Assembly: GCA_022113835.1 (NCBI GenBank) | Contig: JAILWY010000014.1 | Span: 2,542,001-2,606,000, forward strand | From: Atopsyche davidsoni | Taxonomy: Eukaryota; Arthropoda; Insecta; Trichoptera; Hydrobiosidae | DNA: 64,000 nt | Direction of reading: 5' to 3' | Part shown: positions 46,170 through 58,290 of the stretch, in pieces | Position numbering within the stretch: position 1 is the stretch's first letter | Layout: each line of letters starts with the position of its first letter | Notes under the pieces: generated by a model | What the model was told of the DNA's origin: nothing | What the model saw: the letters and a program-made list of their open reading frames with translations, nothing else | Databases searched by the model: none | Translations under genes and position numbers: made by a program

Positions 46170-46350
46170 TTCCGCCAATAAGCCCGGCTGTAAAAATGTA
46201 AACACCGCGGCTTTTACTGCCGACGCGTCGGAACGCGCTGAAATAATTCCACCCCGGAGGTAATTTCAGGTGAAGCAAGTGCTCGGCGGAAAACACGGAA
46301 AATCTCTCACCCCGCCCCCCTGAAGCCTTCAGAAGCCTTCAGCTGCCTTC
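46170..46350. other. GC-rich islet in receptor intron 5
   Basis: It contains CCGCGGCTTTTACTGCCGAC, GCGTCGGAACGCGCTGAAAT and CACCCCGGAGGTAATTTCAG. The last looks like a splice acceptor, but no open frame follows. Candidate regulatory block. Confidence 0.3.
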
Positions 46351-47890
46351 GAAGTCGATTGATCCAATATTAATATTATGTTCACAATTATTGAATATTG
46401 CTCATTGCAATGGGAGCAAACGCAATGCTTACGTATAAAATTAGATTCATCACTGTCGTTCTGATGTCGACGATTAGTTAATATTTGATTTACAGCCTGT
46501 GCATATTATAAAATAGGCTACAGAATCAGTGATATTTGATACATGCAAATCATCTGCATTTCAAACAAAGTTGCATAAAGGCGACTATCTTTTTTGTGAA
46601 ATAATAGATGTTTATTCCAGAATTTCGTTTATAATATGCATAGTCAAAACGAAAATATAATATCGCAATAACTGGAGGTGTGGGATGATAATTTTTTAAA
46701 GTTTTTTTTATCATATAACTTGTTGATTTTTATCAACCCTAATTTTTATAAACACTTTCTTTTGCTTGAACACCTTGAACTTGGATATCAATCTCTCGTG
46801 AAATAAACCTAAAAAGGTTACAGAAACATTTATACTTCCGTCAGTGTCGTAATACCTGTTTTCGTTATGTCACCCACGCACATTAATTTAGTCTAAGAGA
46901 CATCGACAGTTGAAGAAACCGCAATCCGAAGTCAATAAATTATTGATAGAGAACTCGACGGTTCTTATCTCCACCTTATAAGTTATTTTTTTCCCCCAGC
47001 GAATTGGCAATTTATAAAGGCTTTGACAGGTTATTGGTAAAGGACAAGAATTCTTAAAAATAAGGCTCGGGGTAGAGTTTATTCCAAAGTAGATATCTTT
47101 TTAAAAAAATATCACATCGTTATGATTAACGAAAAATGCCAAAGCTGCTATCTTAATAGATATCAACATTTCTTTTGACATTTTCAATAAGTTTTTTTTT
47201 TAAAGGTATTTGAAATTGAAAATTCTTTAGACGATATGAGTTTTAGAATCATCGCTAAGGGGTAAAAAATATATTTATTAATATCTTATTTGCTGTCTAT
47301 CTATATTTATATTTTTGTCCAAATACAAATGAAAAGCTATGAAACATAAATATACTCTAAAAAGTAAATACAATAAAATGTATCTACGTTTCTGAAAATT
47401 GGAATTTTATTTGGCTTGCCTGTTTTTACGATCCACACTATAAAATACCTAAATAACGCATTATTTAAGAGGGTCTATATAAAATACCTAAATAAAAATA
47501 TAGTGATTTTATAACGATTTGACTATTCATATTTGTTAATATTATTTGACATTGGAGCGGAATTTTTTACAGTATATGTTATTTAATTTTCTACAAAATA
47601 TTTTTCTATAATCCCAGGGTGTTTAAACTCCTCACTCAGTTTGTCGGTATGGGGATGCTTTCCGTTTATGATTACGTTTATGATATGACAAATCACGAAC
47701 TAAATCAAGAAAAAAAAAAAAAAAAGCTTATAATAATTTTTATTCGAAAAATGCGAAATTCGCTTGTGAATATATTTTCATCCTCTTAATTTAAAAAATA
47801 ATCAAAATTATGTAATTTGAAATATTGGCACGTAGACGCTTTGCACCAGGTATGTGATTAAAAGTAATTGGCTTGTTTTATTTTACGCAG

Positions 47891-47935
47891 GTGCGTGGGA
47901 GGCCATAATCCAGAAGTCGATTGACATGGCTTAAG
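47891..47935 (+). mobile_element. LINE C-terminal fragment, second family (weak)
   Basis: GGGAGGCCATAATCCAGAAG and TCGATTGACATGGCTTA encode EAIIQKSIDMA followed by a stop. This corresponds to the GEA..QQ.ID.. end also seen at 48536-48580. Only the last dozen codons are present. Confidence 0.4.
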
Positions 47936-48227
47936 ATTATATTTTCCGATGCTTATTAAACTCACAAAAAATGCCTAGGGCTAATAAGGAAAATTTAATT
48001 TTGAAAATTTTTTGTTTACTGTTACATTTTTTCATGAAAAAAAGGGATATAATAAAAGTCGATTTAGATTACAAGATTTAAATTATCCAGCAATATATTT
48101 TGAATTTTAATTACAAATACAAATAAGTAAACTATTTATTGGAAATGTTTTTTTTATATTCAAGGAAAGATTATCTTAAGTGGGATAATCCCACGAAAGA
48201 TACAAGAAATATCGAATATTTTTTTAA

Positions 48228-48459
48228 CAGTGGCGTGCGGTCCAATAAAATATAATAAATTATTATTATTTTTTTTATAATAATATATTTATTTATGTGC
48301 ACAGCGAATATTTCATTATCATATGCTTGAAGGGAATTTAAAATGATTTTTATGATTATGTTTTTCATATTTGTTATCTAAACAGTAATTAGCATAGTAT
48401 CTCAAGGTAATTTTTTTTTTCATTGTCTGATTCAATGCTGGAGCTACTGCACGCCACTG
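48228..48459. mobile_element. MITE with GTGGCGTGCGG ends, copy 2
   Basis: The left end CAGTGGCGTGCGGTCC faces a right end that reads CAGTGGCGTGCAGTAGCTCC in reverse, 12 identical bases in a row. It is 232 bp, non-coding and AT-rich. Same family as 19358-19610. Confidence 0.7.
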
Positions 48460-48535
48460 GTGTTTATGATATAACGCATGTCAATATTCCCGTGCACGTG
48501 TTCTGAGCGTGGATTACGGGCCACGCAAGAACAGG

Positions 48536-48580
48536 CAAGCGGGCGAGGCCTTAATCCAGCAGCGGATTGACAACGGCTTA
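48536..48580 (+). mobile_element. LINE C-terminal fragment, second family
   Basis: One frame reads GEALIQQRIDNGL, the typical short C-terminus of insect non-LTR ORF2 proteins (GEA.VQQWT-like). Similar bases at 47891-47935 support a shared source. Confidence 0.45.
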
Positions 48581-48945
48581 CCGTAACGATGAGATTATTA
48601 AATAAGTGGATACACACATACGACGTGTCTCGCCCCCGTCGGGGCTGCCTTCCGAGAGTCTAAATTATTCTTCCCCTAAAAACCCCTAATCCGTCTATAA
48701 TATATCCAAGCATGCGTGGATGACACGCCGTCTTATGTACAGTCGCCGGCTCAAGTAGATTTATGCTAGCAATTCTTTAATTATAGAGTCTTCAGCCGCG
48801 GCAAATTACATTACCGCATCGTTTCGACTCGTGTGCTTGTGTCGTTTCCTGACAAATATTCATTTTACTGCTTTCAATTGGCCAACCATCAAAATATCAC
48901 CACAACAGTTTCGTTTAGTTTGAAACACCCCATATTTAAATAATA

Positions 48946-49163
48946 AATATGGGTACTTGTTTTTTATCCGAAAACTTGTCCCTAACCTTTGTTTTTTAAC
49001 CTAACCTAACCTAACCCAACGAATCGAGCGGTCATGGAAATCTGCAATAAACGAAATAAACGCCACAACGGGACTCATCGTCATATGATAGATTCTTATC
49101 TCTGCGAGTACATGTACATTAAAAAAATTTGGTGTTCGGATAAAAAACAAGTACCTAAATATG
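48946..49163. mobile_element. Foldback element enclosing a TTAGG-like tract
   Basis: The left arm AATATGGGTACTTGTTTTTT, ATCCGAAAAC and the right arm GTGTTCGGATAAAAAACAAG, TACCTAAATAT are inverse complements over about 30 bases. At 48998-49017 the loop contains AACCTAACCTAACCTAACCC, three to four units of the insect telomere repeat TTAGG on the other strand. Confidence 0.65.
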
Positions 49164-50022
49164 AATAGCCACATAGCTAGTAGGTAACGTCTTAAATCTC
49201 AGTCTGAAGAAGACCTTTATTTTTCACATTTTGTATTAAAGTTAAACATTATTAATTTTCTTGTGGGTCTTAGATGTCGCATATCCTTATGATTTCAAAA
49301 ACAAGTAAAAAAGTTGTATTGAAAAATTTACTTGCGTTTACATATTAAATATATCAAATAAACTATCACGCTGTAAAAAACGTAAATTATTACAGCTTAA
49401 AATGTATCATTTAAATGCAAAGTATTAAGGTACTCTCCAGTTTTTACTTTTGCATTAAAAATGCGATAAACTGCCTGCATTCTCATTACCTCCATAATAA
49501 TACTCATTACTTGGCGTGTTTTCCTTCTGCTGAACCCTATTAATGGTTTTTTGTTTGTGTAGGGTGACCATAACATAAACAGCAAACTACACAAACAAAA
49601 TATTTAAAATATTCGTATATACCCAATGAAAATAAAATGATTATATGTAAATAATCCTAATACGAATCATTCAAGAAAAATTAGTCAAATAAAAATTAAA
49701 GCATTAAATGATGTGAATTTCTTGATTACGTGTAAACGAGGTGTGCTGTCTTTGCCATAGTAGTGCCACATGGTCACCCTAGGCCAGGGCCTAGTAAGCC
49801 CAGGCCAGGGCCGGTGTTTGATTATTTTTTGATCCAATGATCCGCCGGCCGCTCGCTAATTGGATAATGATCCCCCTTTATGAGTAGGTATTGCCATTTC
49901 GCCATTCGGGCCCGGTACGTTTGGACGGATTGGAAATTCGGAGTGGTCAGTCTGCTGTAATCGTCTGGTTGGCGTGTTTATTCTGGCCACATTCGACATT
50001 AGCTGATTTAATATTCTATTAC

Positions 50023-50042
50023 AAAAAAAAAAAAAAAAAAAA
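50023..50042. repeat. Poly-A tract (20 A)
   Basis: An uninterrupted A run following AGCTGATTTAATATTCTATT. The upstream less AT-rich block (49840-49970) might be a retroposed source, but I could not identify it. Confidence 0.8.
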
Positions 50043-50681
50043 CAGCCCCAAACTCGCAAGAGCTGGTTATTTTACTATATTTCGATTTCGGTGTTTCTCC
50101 ATGCTGAAATTTGAATTAATAATATAAACGTACCTTAAAAATACGTTTTGGCAAGCCATAAAATTTGTATAGAAATCATTACGATATAAAATTTGTATTA
50201 TTATATACACGAGAGTACAAGAACATATAATTAAATAATCATCTTATAAAGCAATTTCTACGTCACAGTATAATTGAAAATTTATAAAAAATTCGTCGTA
50301 ATTTTATCCAATCTAAATATTTATAGAGAGCAAATGAAAGCTACATACCAGATTTGTTTATTTTTATCTCATTAGATGTACGTTTAAACTGAGTACTACA
50401 TCATATTTATTAATAAAACGTTTGTTTTGACTGTAAACTTTTTTTTTCAAAGCACGTGTTTTAGTGTTTTATATCGTTAACACGCATTTATCTTCGCTTA
50501 TTTAGTAAAGTAGTTCATAACGTACTCGTTGAATTTCACATCTGTTTTTAATCATAACATGAATAACTTGCTAAGAATAACACAAACAAGTCAGCTATTT
50601 AAATTACACGATATTTAATAAATATTAAAGACAGTCGATCTTAAAAGTGATATATTGCTGTAGTTTAAAAACGATTTTTTA

Positions 50682-50760
50682 AAGCTACCTACACGATTTG
50701 CGACTTATTCGCAATTAGCCAATAGAGTCGCTTTATTTTATTATAGCTTAATATTTTAAT
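50682..50760. mobile_element. MITE-like fragment (AAGCTGCCTACAC family)
   Basis: AAGCTACCTACACGATTTGC, GACTTATTCGCAATTAGCCA and AGTCGCTTTATTTTATTATA match the family at 9.7, 13.7 and 35.4 kb. The opposite end was not found. Confidence 0.4.
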
Positions 50761-51225
50761 TTTCTCAATGTGTGATATATATTTTAATATTTTAGAATGT
50801 CTTTATTGGGTATATTTGTGTAGTCGGGTTCGTATTGCACCCTATGCGGTGGGGGATGGTGCAGATATGAAAATGAAAACTTCGTTATCCCTACCGGGGG
50901 CAGTGGTGGTCAGCTCATTAAAATCCAATCCCACCCGATAATAGGGGCGGGCTGCAAGGGTGCATGCCACCCCTGGGCTGCCTCACAAAGGGATGATGTG
51001 GAAATTTTAAATTAAAACCCTGCACCATACGTTGACCCCATATACCAAATTTTATTATGATTGAAGAATGATTATTGAATTCAGTGCGGATACTGAAAAA
51101 TAAACCCCTAATTAGCACAATAAAACAAACGGTGTTTCACCCCTTTAGCAAGTTTTTTTTTTTTTTTTTAATTATTATTACATTTTTCAGTTATACTATA
51201 GAGTTGACCCAAAATTTCAATGTGT

Positions 51226-51471
51226 TAAAATTTTTCAAGAAGACTTGATCTAATATTTTTGAATAAAATACTTGAGTGATTTTCCGCATTTTTATTTTTA
51301 TTAGTGACCGGTTTGACTCTGTTTGATAATGCCAACGTGAAAGGTTGGCTAAACCGGTCACTAATAAAAATAATGTGAAAAAAAATAATAAAAATAAAAA
51401 AAAAATGTGGAAAATCACTCAAGTATTTTATTCAAAAATATTAGATCAAGTCTTCTTGAAAATTTTTTTCG
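51226..51471. mobile_element. Large palindrome with family 1 hammerhead-like ends
   Basis: The left arm (AAAATTTTTCAAGAAGACTT, GATCTAATATTTTTGAATAA, AATACTTGAGTGATTTTCC, ATTAGTGACCGGTTT) and right arm (AAACCGGTCACTAATAAAAA, then TGTGGAAAATCACTCAAGTA, TTTTATTCAAAAATATTAGA) are inverse complements over about 85 bases. The centre holds TTTGATAATGCCAACGTGAA and AGGTTGGCTAAACCGGTCAC. A partial further copy follows at about 51488-51590. Confidence 0.85.
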
Positions 51472-51730
51472 TTAATTACGCCAAGCAATGTAGAAAAATC
51501 GGTGTATTTTATTCAAAAATATTAAAATGGAATTCCACCAAGTACTCTCTGTCAAAAATATTGAATTTCTTAAGACTTGATCTATCATCATGTACATGTA
51601 AAAAAATAAAAATATCGGAATTATCATAAAAAAATATGTTTGTATGAAATAAAGTGAAACTGTAAATTACTTTTCATGATATCTAAAAAAACACAACTCC
51701 ACACGAACCCAATTCTTGAAATCTATATAT

Positions 51731-51938
51731 AGGATGTCCCAAAATTAATGCAAGATTTGAATTTGTCGCCATTTTTGCAGTAATATTTTGGGAGCACTTA
51801 AAAAAAACAATTTGAGAACTGACAGTTTAGGGTTACCTTATTGTATTGACTTTATGATTCATTTGAAAAATAACAATCCAAAGACTAAAAACTGCGTTTT
51901 CTATTTAATTAAAATCTTGCGTTAATTTTGGGACACGT
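51731..51938. mobile_element. mariner-type MITE
   Basis: The left end GATGTCCCAAAATTAATGCA, AGATTT and the right end (reverse reading GTGTCCCAAAATTAACGCAA, GATTT) match with about three differences. TA dinucleotides lie close outside each end, as expected for Tc1/mariner. The interior is non-coding. Confidence 0.75.
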
Positions 51939-53582
51939 ATATATACAATATATACATATATATTTATATATATATATCTCGTAGATTTGAAGTATATCAA
52001 GCTTATGGGGTTGTGAGTTATTACCGTATTTGAAGACGGTAACTATCTCGCTAGATTATAAATAAGAGGCACTTACAATTTAATCTGGAAACTATGTAAT
52101 CATACGAGAAGTACCGCTGGGCTCGCGTGTGCAATTTTCCAGGTCTAATGAGAATCTCCTTGAGTGGAAGGCACAACAGAATATTATTTTTCTTCCGCCG
52201 CACTGTGGGTCGTTTTCCAAATTAAGCAAGTCAAAAAAAAATTCAATGAATTTTTTATACAATCGTTTTACACAGTTATTTAATGACGTATTTTGCGCGG
52301 TTCTTAACAAACCGAGTATATTTTATACACAAATTGTATGCACGCTTTTTTAATAACGGAATAAGAAGACAAAACGTTTTTTTTTTTTTTTTAATAAAGC
52401 ATACTCATTTTTTTGTGTCACGTCTTAATTATAAGTATGATACACCGATTAAATCGCGTCACACTGTTTTTAAGGCAATAATTTTTTATTTTTTGTAATA
52501 TATTTTTATAAAATATAATATAAAAATATATTACAAGCATTTTTGTAAAGTAAGATGTAAACATTGTTACGTTTTTATGATTGCTTCTGTTTACAATTTT
52601 TATTACAAATATTTTTGTTTTTCAAAATATAAAAGTGTCTCTTTAGGTTAGTAAAACTGCACACTGTGCACCGACCCACCTCTTTTCGCTCCATCCCAAT
52701 ATGAGTGATATAAATCACCAGGTGATGGAAGTTTGATTGGGAAGACAGCCCGCTGGCCTAGGGTCAAGTAGCCTGGTTTATCTGACCCCATTTAGCTCTG
52801 CTACGGTTAAGAGTATCTTTGATTCTCCATTATAACCATTATATATATATATTTTTTTTAAATATCCAGTAAATCACATAAAAAAAATAATTATTGGCGT
52901 TCTTATGATAGACTTTAGTGACGGACGCCATCGAACTATTTAGAAAACTGAAAGATATATTTTTTTAAGTGGTACCCTGTTAAAACTTAAAAAGGTTAAA
53001 TGTGAAAAAATACCAAATAAATATCTGAGAAATTGTGTTTCTGCGAATTTGAATGTTCAAATAAAACATTGAATTAGACAATTAGCAGAAAATCTAATAA
53101 CAAGAATACTACGACGAAAATAAAACTTCAACGGATTCCTTTATTAATAAATATTCAGCGAAAGCGTGACCTGTTTCCAAAACGTTCGTACAATTATTTT
53201 TACGATAATCTCTCATAGCGCCCGCCATTATTAAACACCCTCTAACTATTGTTTCACCTGAGCCAAACTTTGAACATTTATACAAACTTTGACTTACTCG
53301 GCGTGATTTAGTGATAAATTTTAATACCATTAAATTTCAATAAAATTCTCGGACCGACCCGAAGCCTTGTATTACAACATAATCTGTTATGCTTAGTTAT
53401 TAATATTTTAGGTGTTAAAATAATTTTAATAAATAAATTATACCCTTTGGCTGACGATTTTAGTGTGTGCGTGAAAACAGCGGATTCATTGGAAATATTT
53501 AATAATGTTGCTAGTGGTTTAGTGCTTCTCGCGTGTCTGATACAGATTGTATTGTTTGAATTGAAGTACACTTGTATTTTTT

Positions 53583-53697
53583 AGGTGTAGAAGGACCCGG
53601 AGACCTTCTACACCATTTTCCCTTAGAAAACCATGAACGTTGGCTCTGTGAAATGATCGCCAACCTCCTCTGAGGAGAGACACTTGACGAAGAAGCA
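53583..53697 (+). mobile_element. LINE 3' stub
   Basis: AAGGACCCGGAGACC, TTAGAAAACCATGAACGTTG, GTGAAATGATCGCCAACCTC and CTCTGAGGAGAGACACTTGA are followed by CGAAGAAG. Parts match the 22030-22123 and 20043-20100 stubs. Confidence 0.6.
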
Positions 53698-53794
53698 TTT
53701 TTTAGTATTTCTTAATCTAGTATTTTCCTCATTGCATGAACCGTAAATCGATTGATTAAAACAGTTTAAAAATGAGTATTGCCAGTGGCTGTGC

Positions 53795-54000
53795 GTCTCT
53801 TGTCTAGGGCTTGAGCTGCCGCAGCCACCGTGAGCAGATCAGAAGGCAGCGATAGCTAATGCAGTTCCGGGAAACAGAGAACCTCGGCTTCTAATCAATA
53901 CTAACGGCAGGACCACCGTTCGATTCCCGGGGATTACCCTGCCGAATTGTGGAGAGCAAGCCGGCAGGTAGATCGCTACTTGCCGAGGAACTACCTGTAA
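53795..54000 (+). repeat. Possible SINE with a B-box-like motif
   Basis: A GC-richer block with CCGTTCGATTCCCGGGGA, an excellent Pol III B box. It is followed by a CTGCCG...CGGCAGG pairing. A weak A-box-like TAGCTAATGCAGTTCCGG lies about 80 bases earlier. The distance is too long for a plain tRNA. It may be a SINE. Confidence 0.3.
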
Positions 54001-54041
54001 ATTACATTATTTGATGGGAACGTAGCGTATAGGAGTGCGGT

Positions 54042-54042
<1 letters not shown>

Positions 54043-54086
<44 letters not shown>
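54043..54086. repeat. (AT)n microsatellite
   Basis: A nearly pure AT dinucleotide tract of about 44 bases. Confidence 0.95.
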
Positions 54087-54091
<5 letters not shown>

Positions 54092-55877
54092 TTTTAAACT
54101 AACCTAAATTTAATTTTACAAGAAATATCACGTGCGTTTTTTTTTTAATATCACTTATCGTTTGATGCCACGGTCTTACAGACACAGTGAGTCGATGTTG
54201 TACGTGGCATTGTGAAGTGTAATTAACGTTTTATTTTCCGTATTTACTAGATAACAAGTACATCTTCGTGTTAAATATAATTTACTATTAATTAAGTTGA
54301 TAATGAACATGTAATTAAAATTGATAACCAGATGTTGGTCGTCTACTCAAGATCTTACATACTCGTATATGTTTTTTATTCTTATAAAAAACCGTCAACG
54401 AAATTATTTATTCATAGTTAAATAAATTGTGCTTTGACTTTATCAAATACAACAAATGCAGCAATTTTGATATAGCTGCAATGTTACCTATTAGCTCAAA
54501 TGAAAAGGAGGGAGAAAAATGGATTTCTCAAATTATTTCAGTGAAAATGTCTTGATCGAAGAGCTTACATAATAATCTAAAAAAAGAAAATTTTTGTATG
54601 AAGTTACTTTTTGGTGTTTGAAAATAAGGCATGATTGTAAGTTTGGACAGCAGTTGTTATTCGATTCGAAAGAATACATTAAAAAGTTAAATACTTTTCT
54701 TTGTTTCACGTATTTCACTATTAAACGCAAAATTAAATTAAGCTTGTAAGTGTAAAAATTGTAAACATATGAAATATTTGTAATTGCCTGGAATATACCG
54801 ATTTCTACTAGTAATTTTTTAAATATATTTTACAATATATATTCGATATATTATATACATATAGAGCTTTTACTAAATTAAGACTATTAATAAGAAAATA
54901 CAATCCCAAAATGGAACAAAGTATCCACATTTTACTGGTATCTAAGATTACCTTCACATATTTTTCTCTTTATTCTTTAAATGCTGAAACTTTACTGAAA
55001 GTACCAAGAAGGTATACCCGTTGTGTAAGTCTTTTTAATTTAACTGAAATACAAGGGAGCCGGGGATGGAGGCTCTGATGCGGGAATTACGGTAGCCTGA
55101 AGAATTCTCGAGACTTTTGTCTGAGCAAAATGTGTTAATGTATTGTCTTGAAGTGCTGTAAATTTTCTCCATATCATAAGGTTGGAAATTATGATTTATA
55201 TCGTTAAATTTATGCCTACGGTTTTTAAAGAAAATATAAAAAAGTATATGTATTTTAAATTTTTTATATGATATTATTTAAGGAGTGATTGTTTTCGCCT
55301 TTCAAGAGTTTTATCAGATATCATATTACTGAAGAAAAATGACAAAACCACTTGCAAATAAAAATGATAATTTTTATTATTAATTTTTCTCGTTATTTGA
55401 TTAGTTAAGCCTGTCGAATTTATTTGCACAAAAGTTCATCTGAAGCATACAATTTCAACTTGGAATCATCGTTTTCCAGTGCATACGAGAAATATATATT
55501 CAACTTCACGTTTTGATATGCAGTGACAGTTTTCCACTCCGCGTGAGTCGACTGCGGTTGAGGGTGCTCGCCAACGACCCCATCATCCAATGGGTATTTT
55601 AAAACAATGAACGCATCGCCGAATAACTGCCGGATGATTGAATTAGTGATTGTCAATCGGGGACAATCATAACACTCGTCAATCGAATGGGGAGAAAATT
55701 ATTGCAGCGCATACTTCAGCCGGAAATAATTTCAGCTGCAAGTTCATTCGGATGCGGCAGTCATGAAGTGGAGAAAATTCTAATTAGATCGTTTGTTTGA
55801 TACGTCAATAGTTTCATATGTATTAAGGCAATGCTCTAATATCAATTCACCCTAGAAATTCACCATGAAAATTTATT

Positions 55878-56376
55878 TTGAAACATACTTGCTTGTTACA
55901 AAAAGAGTATCGGGTGAATGTGAATAGTGACCGTTATTTTTGGGCCCAGAGTTGCAGGAGTTTCCAACTCAAGAACGTGGTTCCAACAAGACATACATCC
56001 AATCAATCAATTGAAGCTGTTAACGAATTATTCCCTAATAAGGTCATTTCACTTAGAGGTAACATCAACTGGCCTCCCAGAAGCCCCGACCTTAGCCCTC
56101 ATGACTATTTCGTATGGGCATACCTTAAAAGTAGGGTTTATGAGAATAATCCGACAAACCTAACGGAATTGAAACAAAACATCAGGTCAGAAATTGCAGC
56201 AATATCGAGGGCTATGTGTCAGAGTGTTATCAGCAATCTTCGTCCCAGATTAGAAGAGTGCCAGCAGGATTGGATAACATCATCTTTTTGAAACAATTAA
56301 AAAAAATACTTGATTACTAGTAGTTTTTGTTTCACTGAACTAACAAATACCCGATGCTTTTTTTGGACACCCGTTA
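55878..56376 (+). pseudogene. Tc1/mariner transposase, C-terminal part, frameshifted
   Basis: A 137-codon frame contains NELFPNKVISLRGNINWPPR, SPDLSPHDYFVWAYLKSRVY, and LTELKQNIRSEIAAIS through LRPRLEEC. This is the C-terminal half of the DDE domain of an insect Tc1/mariner-type transposase. The preceding catalytic segment (WFQQD) lies in another frame at about 55972, so a frameshift separates the two acidic positions. The N-terminal DNA-binding domain is missing. A TTTTTTTGGACACCCGTTA end at about 56359-56376 fits a mariner terminal repeat. Confidence 0.85.
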
Positions 56377-56754
56377 AAAACGAAGAGATAAATCACACAA
56401 AAAAATTCGAACTAGAACTCTAACCAATATCGACATAAATGCACCAATTTTATATATAAAAATATTAAAAAAAAAATTGAATCACTCTTTTTAAAGTGTA
56501 CGTAAAAACATTATTATATTACGTTAAACGATGATAAAATAATAGAAAAATTTATATATGTATTTATATATATATGTAGAGAGAGATAAATAGAGAGAGC
56601 ACATTCGTTACGCGGGGTAGGCAAACACCCCCGTATTTTTACATATTTTCAGAATCGTATAATAAAACTAAAAGGTTTCGCAGGGAGAACAGCGTATCAC
56701 TCGGATAAAAACGTTTCCGAACTAATAAAATATACATCACCCAAATTGTGGAGT

Positions 56755-56910
56755 ACTTCTCTCAGGCGACGTCGAATATAAATATCCCGCCGGCTTCTCA
56801 ATCATATTCTCGCGGGGGGCCGTCCCCGGTGGCCGCGGGGTCTCTCGAGGTGTGGCCCCTCCTCCCCGCGATCCCCACGCATTTCCGTGGCCTGAGCTTC
56901 ACCTGAAAAT
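56755..56910. other. GC-rich islet in receptor intron 5
   Basis: It includes CGCGGGGGGCCGTCCCCGGT, GGCCGCGGGGTCTCTCGAGG and TCCCCGCGATCCCCACGCAT, flanked by AAATATCCCG-type sequence. No splice-consistent frame or repeat relationship was found within the window. Confidence 0.35.
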
Positions 56911-58225
56911 CAGCCATCGTTTTTGGACCACCAAAATATGGTGAGAATGTCTTTTTTATCAGATTTTTGCAGGTAATGCATACGATTCATAAATCGATTC
57001 CACTTGTGGTTTGTTTGTGTTGTTCAGCACAAGTTACGTGCAGGGTTGCAGTGGTCGTCTTCCATCCCTGGTCATCTAATTTCCTGCTCCCTCCCCCTCA
57101 CCCTGGCTGAGTAAATATCCATCAATGTAACCAGTTTGTTAATGGCGTTGTTCAGGAAGGTATTACCTACTTTTAGAGTCTGATTTATTTATAATTATAT
57201 GTCTACTTTCTCTTGCGTAGGTTTCCGGATACCCGAAATTTCCCCTTATAAAACCTCATTTTACTTTTTAAAGATTTCCCTTATAAAATAAACGATGTTT
57301 TGTAAAGTTTTTTTAGTAAAATATTTTTTAATTAAAGGTCACTTATATTTACTTTTCATTTCATTATTAACTTTTATATATTGTCTGTTGACGCATGGAT
57401 GATCAATGTATACATATTGATATAGATTAATATATTTTTGAAAACCTTTTTTTGAATGAAATCTTATAAAGATTTTAATTAATTATTAATGAAAAAACTA
57501 CGGATTTAAAAAAAATTAAAACACTAAGCGATTTTTCGCCATTGAGGCTTTTAAAGATACAGTTAGGCATACGATATCTCCCTATAAATTCAGTAATCCC
57601 TTTTATTAATTGTTTCAAACTATATTTATTTCAAACCATAAAAAAATTCGCCCAGGGCGTGGTTTAATTACCTCCAAGTCTTATTTAGTTTAATATTACC
57701 AAATAAATGAACAAAGCACTTAGGTATTATTTATTGTAGTATTAATTCTTTTTTGCTGTATTCGTTATTTGTGTAACCACGCCTTTATCTACACAAGAAA
57801 TTGATATTGACTTGTTGGGATATAAATTTTGGCAGTGAGACGTTTGTGCTATTAAACTCCAAGAACACTGGAATATTCAGAATCGCGCATCTCGCTGGCT
57901 GGTGTATCTTCACGCTTTCCTTCGAATTTCCACCTGTCTATATAGATGTAATGGGTTTCAATAATGCTGCTTGCTTCGTATGGGAGTCCCGTATTAAATA
58001 TATAATGACCTTACGAGCTTACTTCCTTTGTGTGTTGTTTCCATTTTCCATTATTGGTTTTTGAATATTTAACTGTATTTCACATACGTTTACTTAATAA
58101 CTTTTTATTAGGTTTGATATTGACGTATCTCAACGCATGATATTTTATTGGAAATACAAAAGTATACACTGATATTGCTGTGATGTCTGCTGGGAATGTT
58201 TTCAATTTATCCTTCAATATAAAAT

Positions 58226-58290
58226 CCGTTTATTGGTCAAGTGGTTAACATCCTTGCTTACCAAACGTATGGGGTCGTTTTGTTTCAAGA
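58226..58290 (+). repeat. tRNA-like SINE head, degenerate
   Basis: TTGGTCAAGTGGTTAACATC is a strong A box with a D-arm pattern. The B box expected about 35 bases later (GGGGTCGTTTTGTTTC) is degraded. The tail is not recognisable. Confidence 0.35.

Noticed and set aside
48998..49017. Telomere repeat tract
   Set aside because: Only three to four TTAGG units inside a foldback element, far from any array, so it is not a chromosome end.
53795..54000. Genuine tRNA gene based on GTTCGATTCCC
   Set aside because: The A box and acceptor stem are not at tRNA distance, so at most a SINE.
55420..55656. 78-codon minus-strand frame with protein-like composition
   Set aside because: No family resemblance, no convincing splice sites and no neighbour to join. 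It may be a chance frame or an old remnant.
57801..58064. 87-codon plus-strand frame rich in hydrophobic residues, considered as a later receptor exon
   Set aside because: No acceptor or donor gives the expected phase from exon 5, and the sequence does not match TM4-TM7 patterns of the family.
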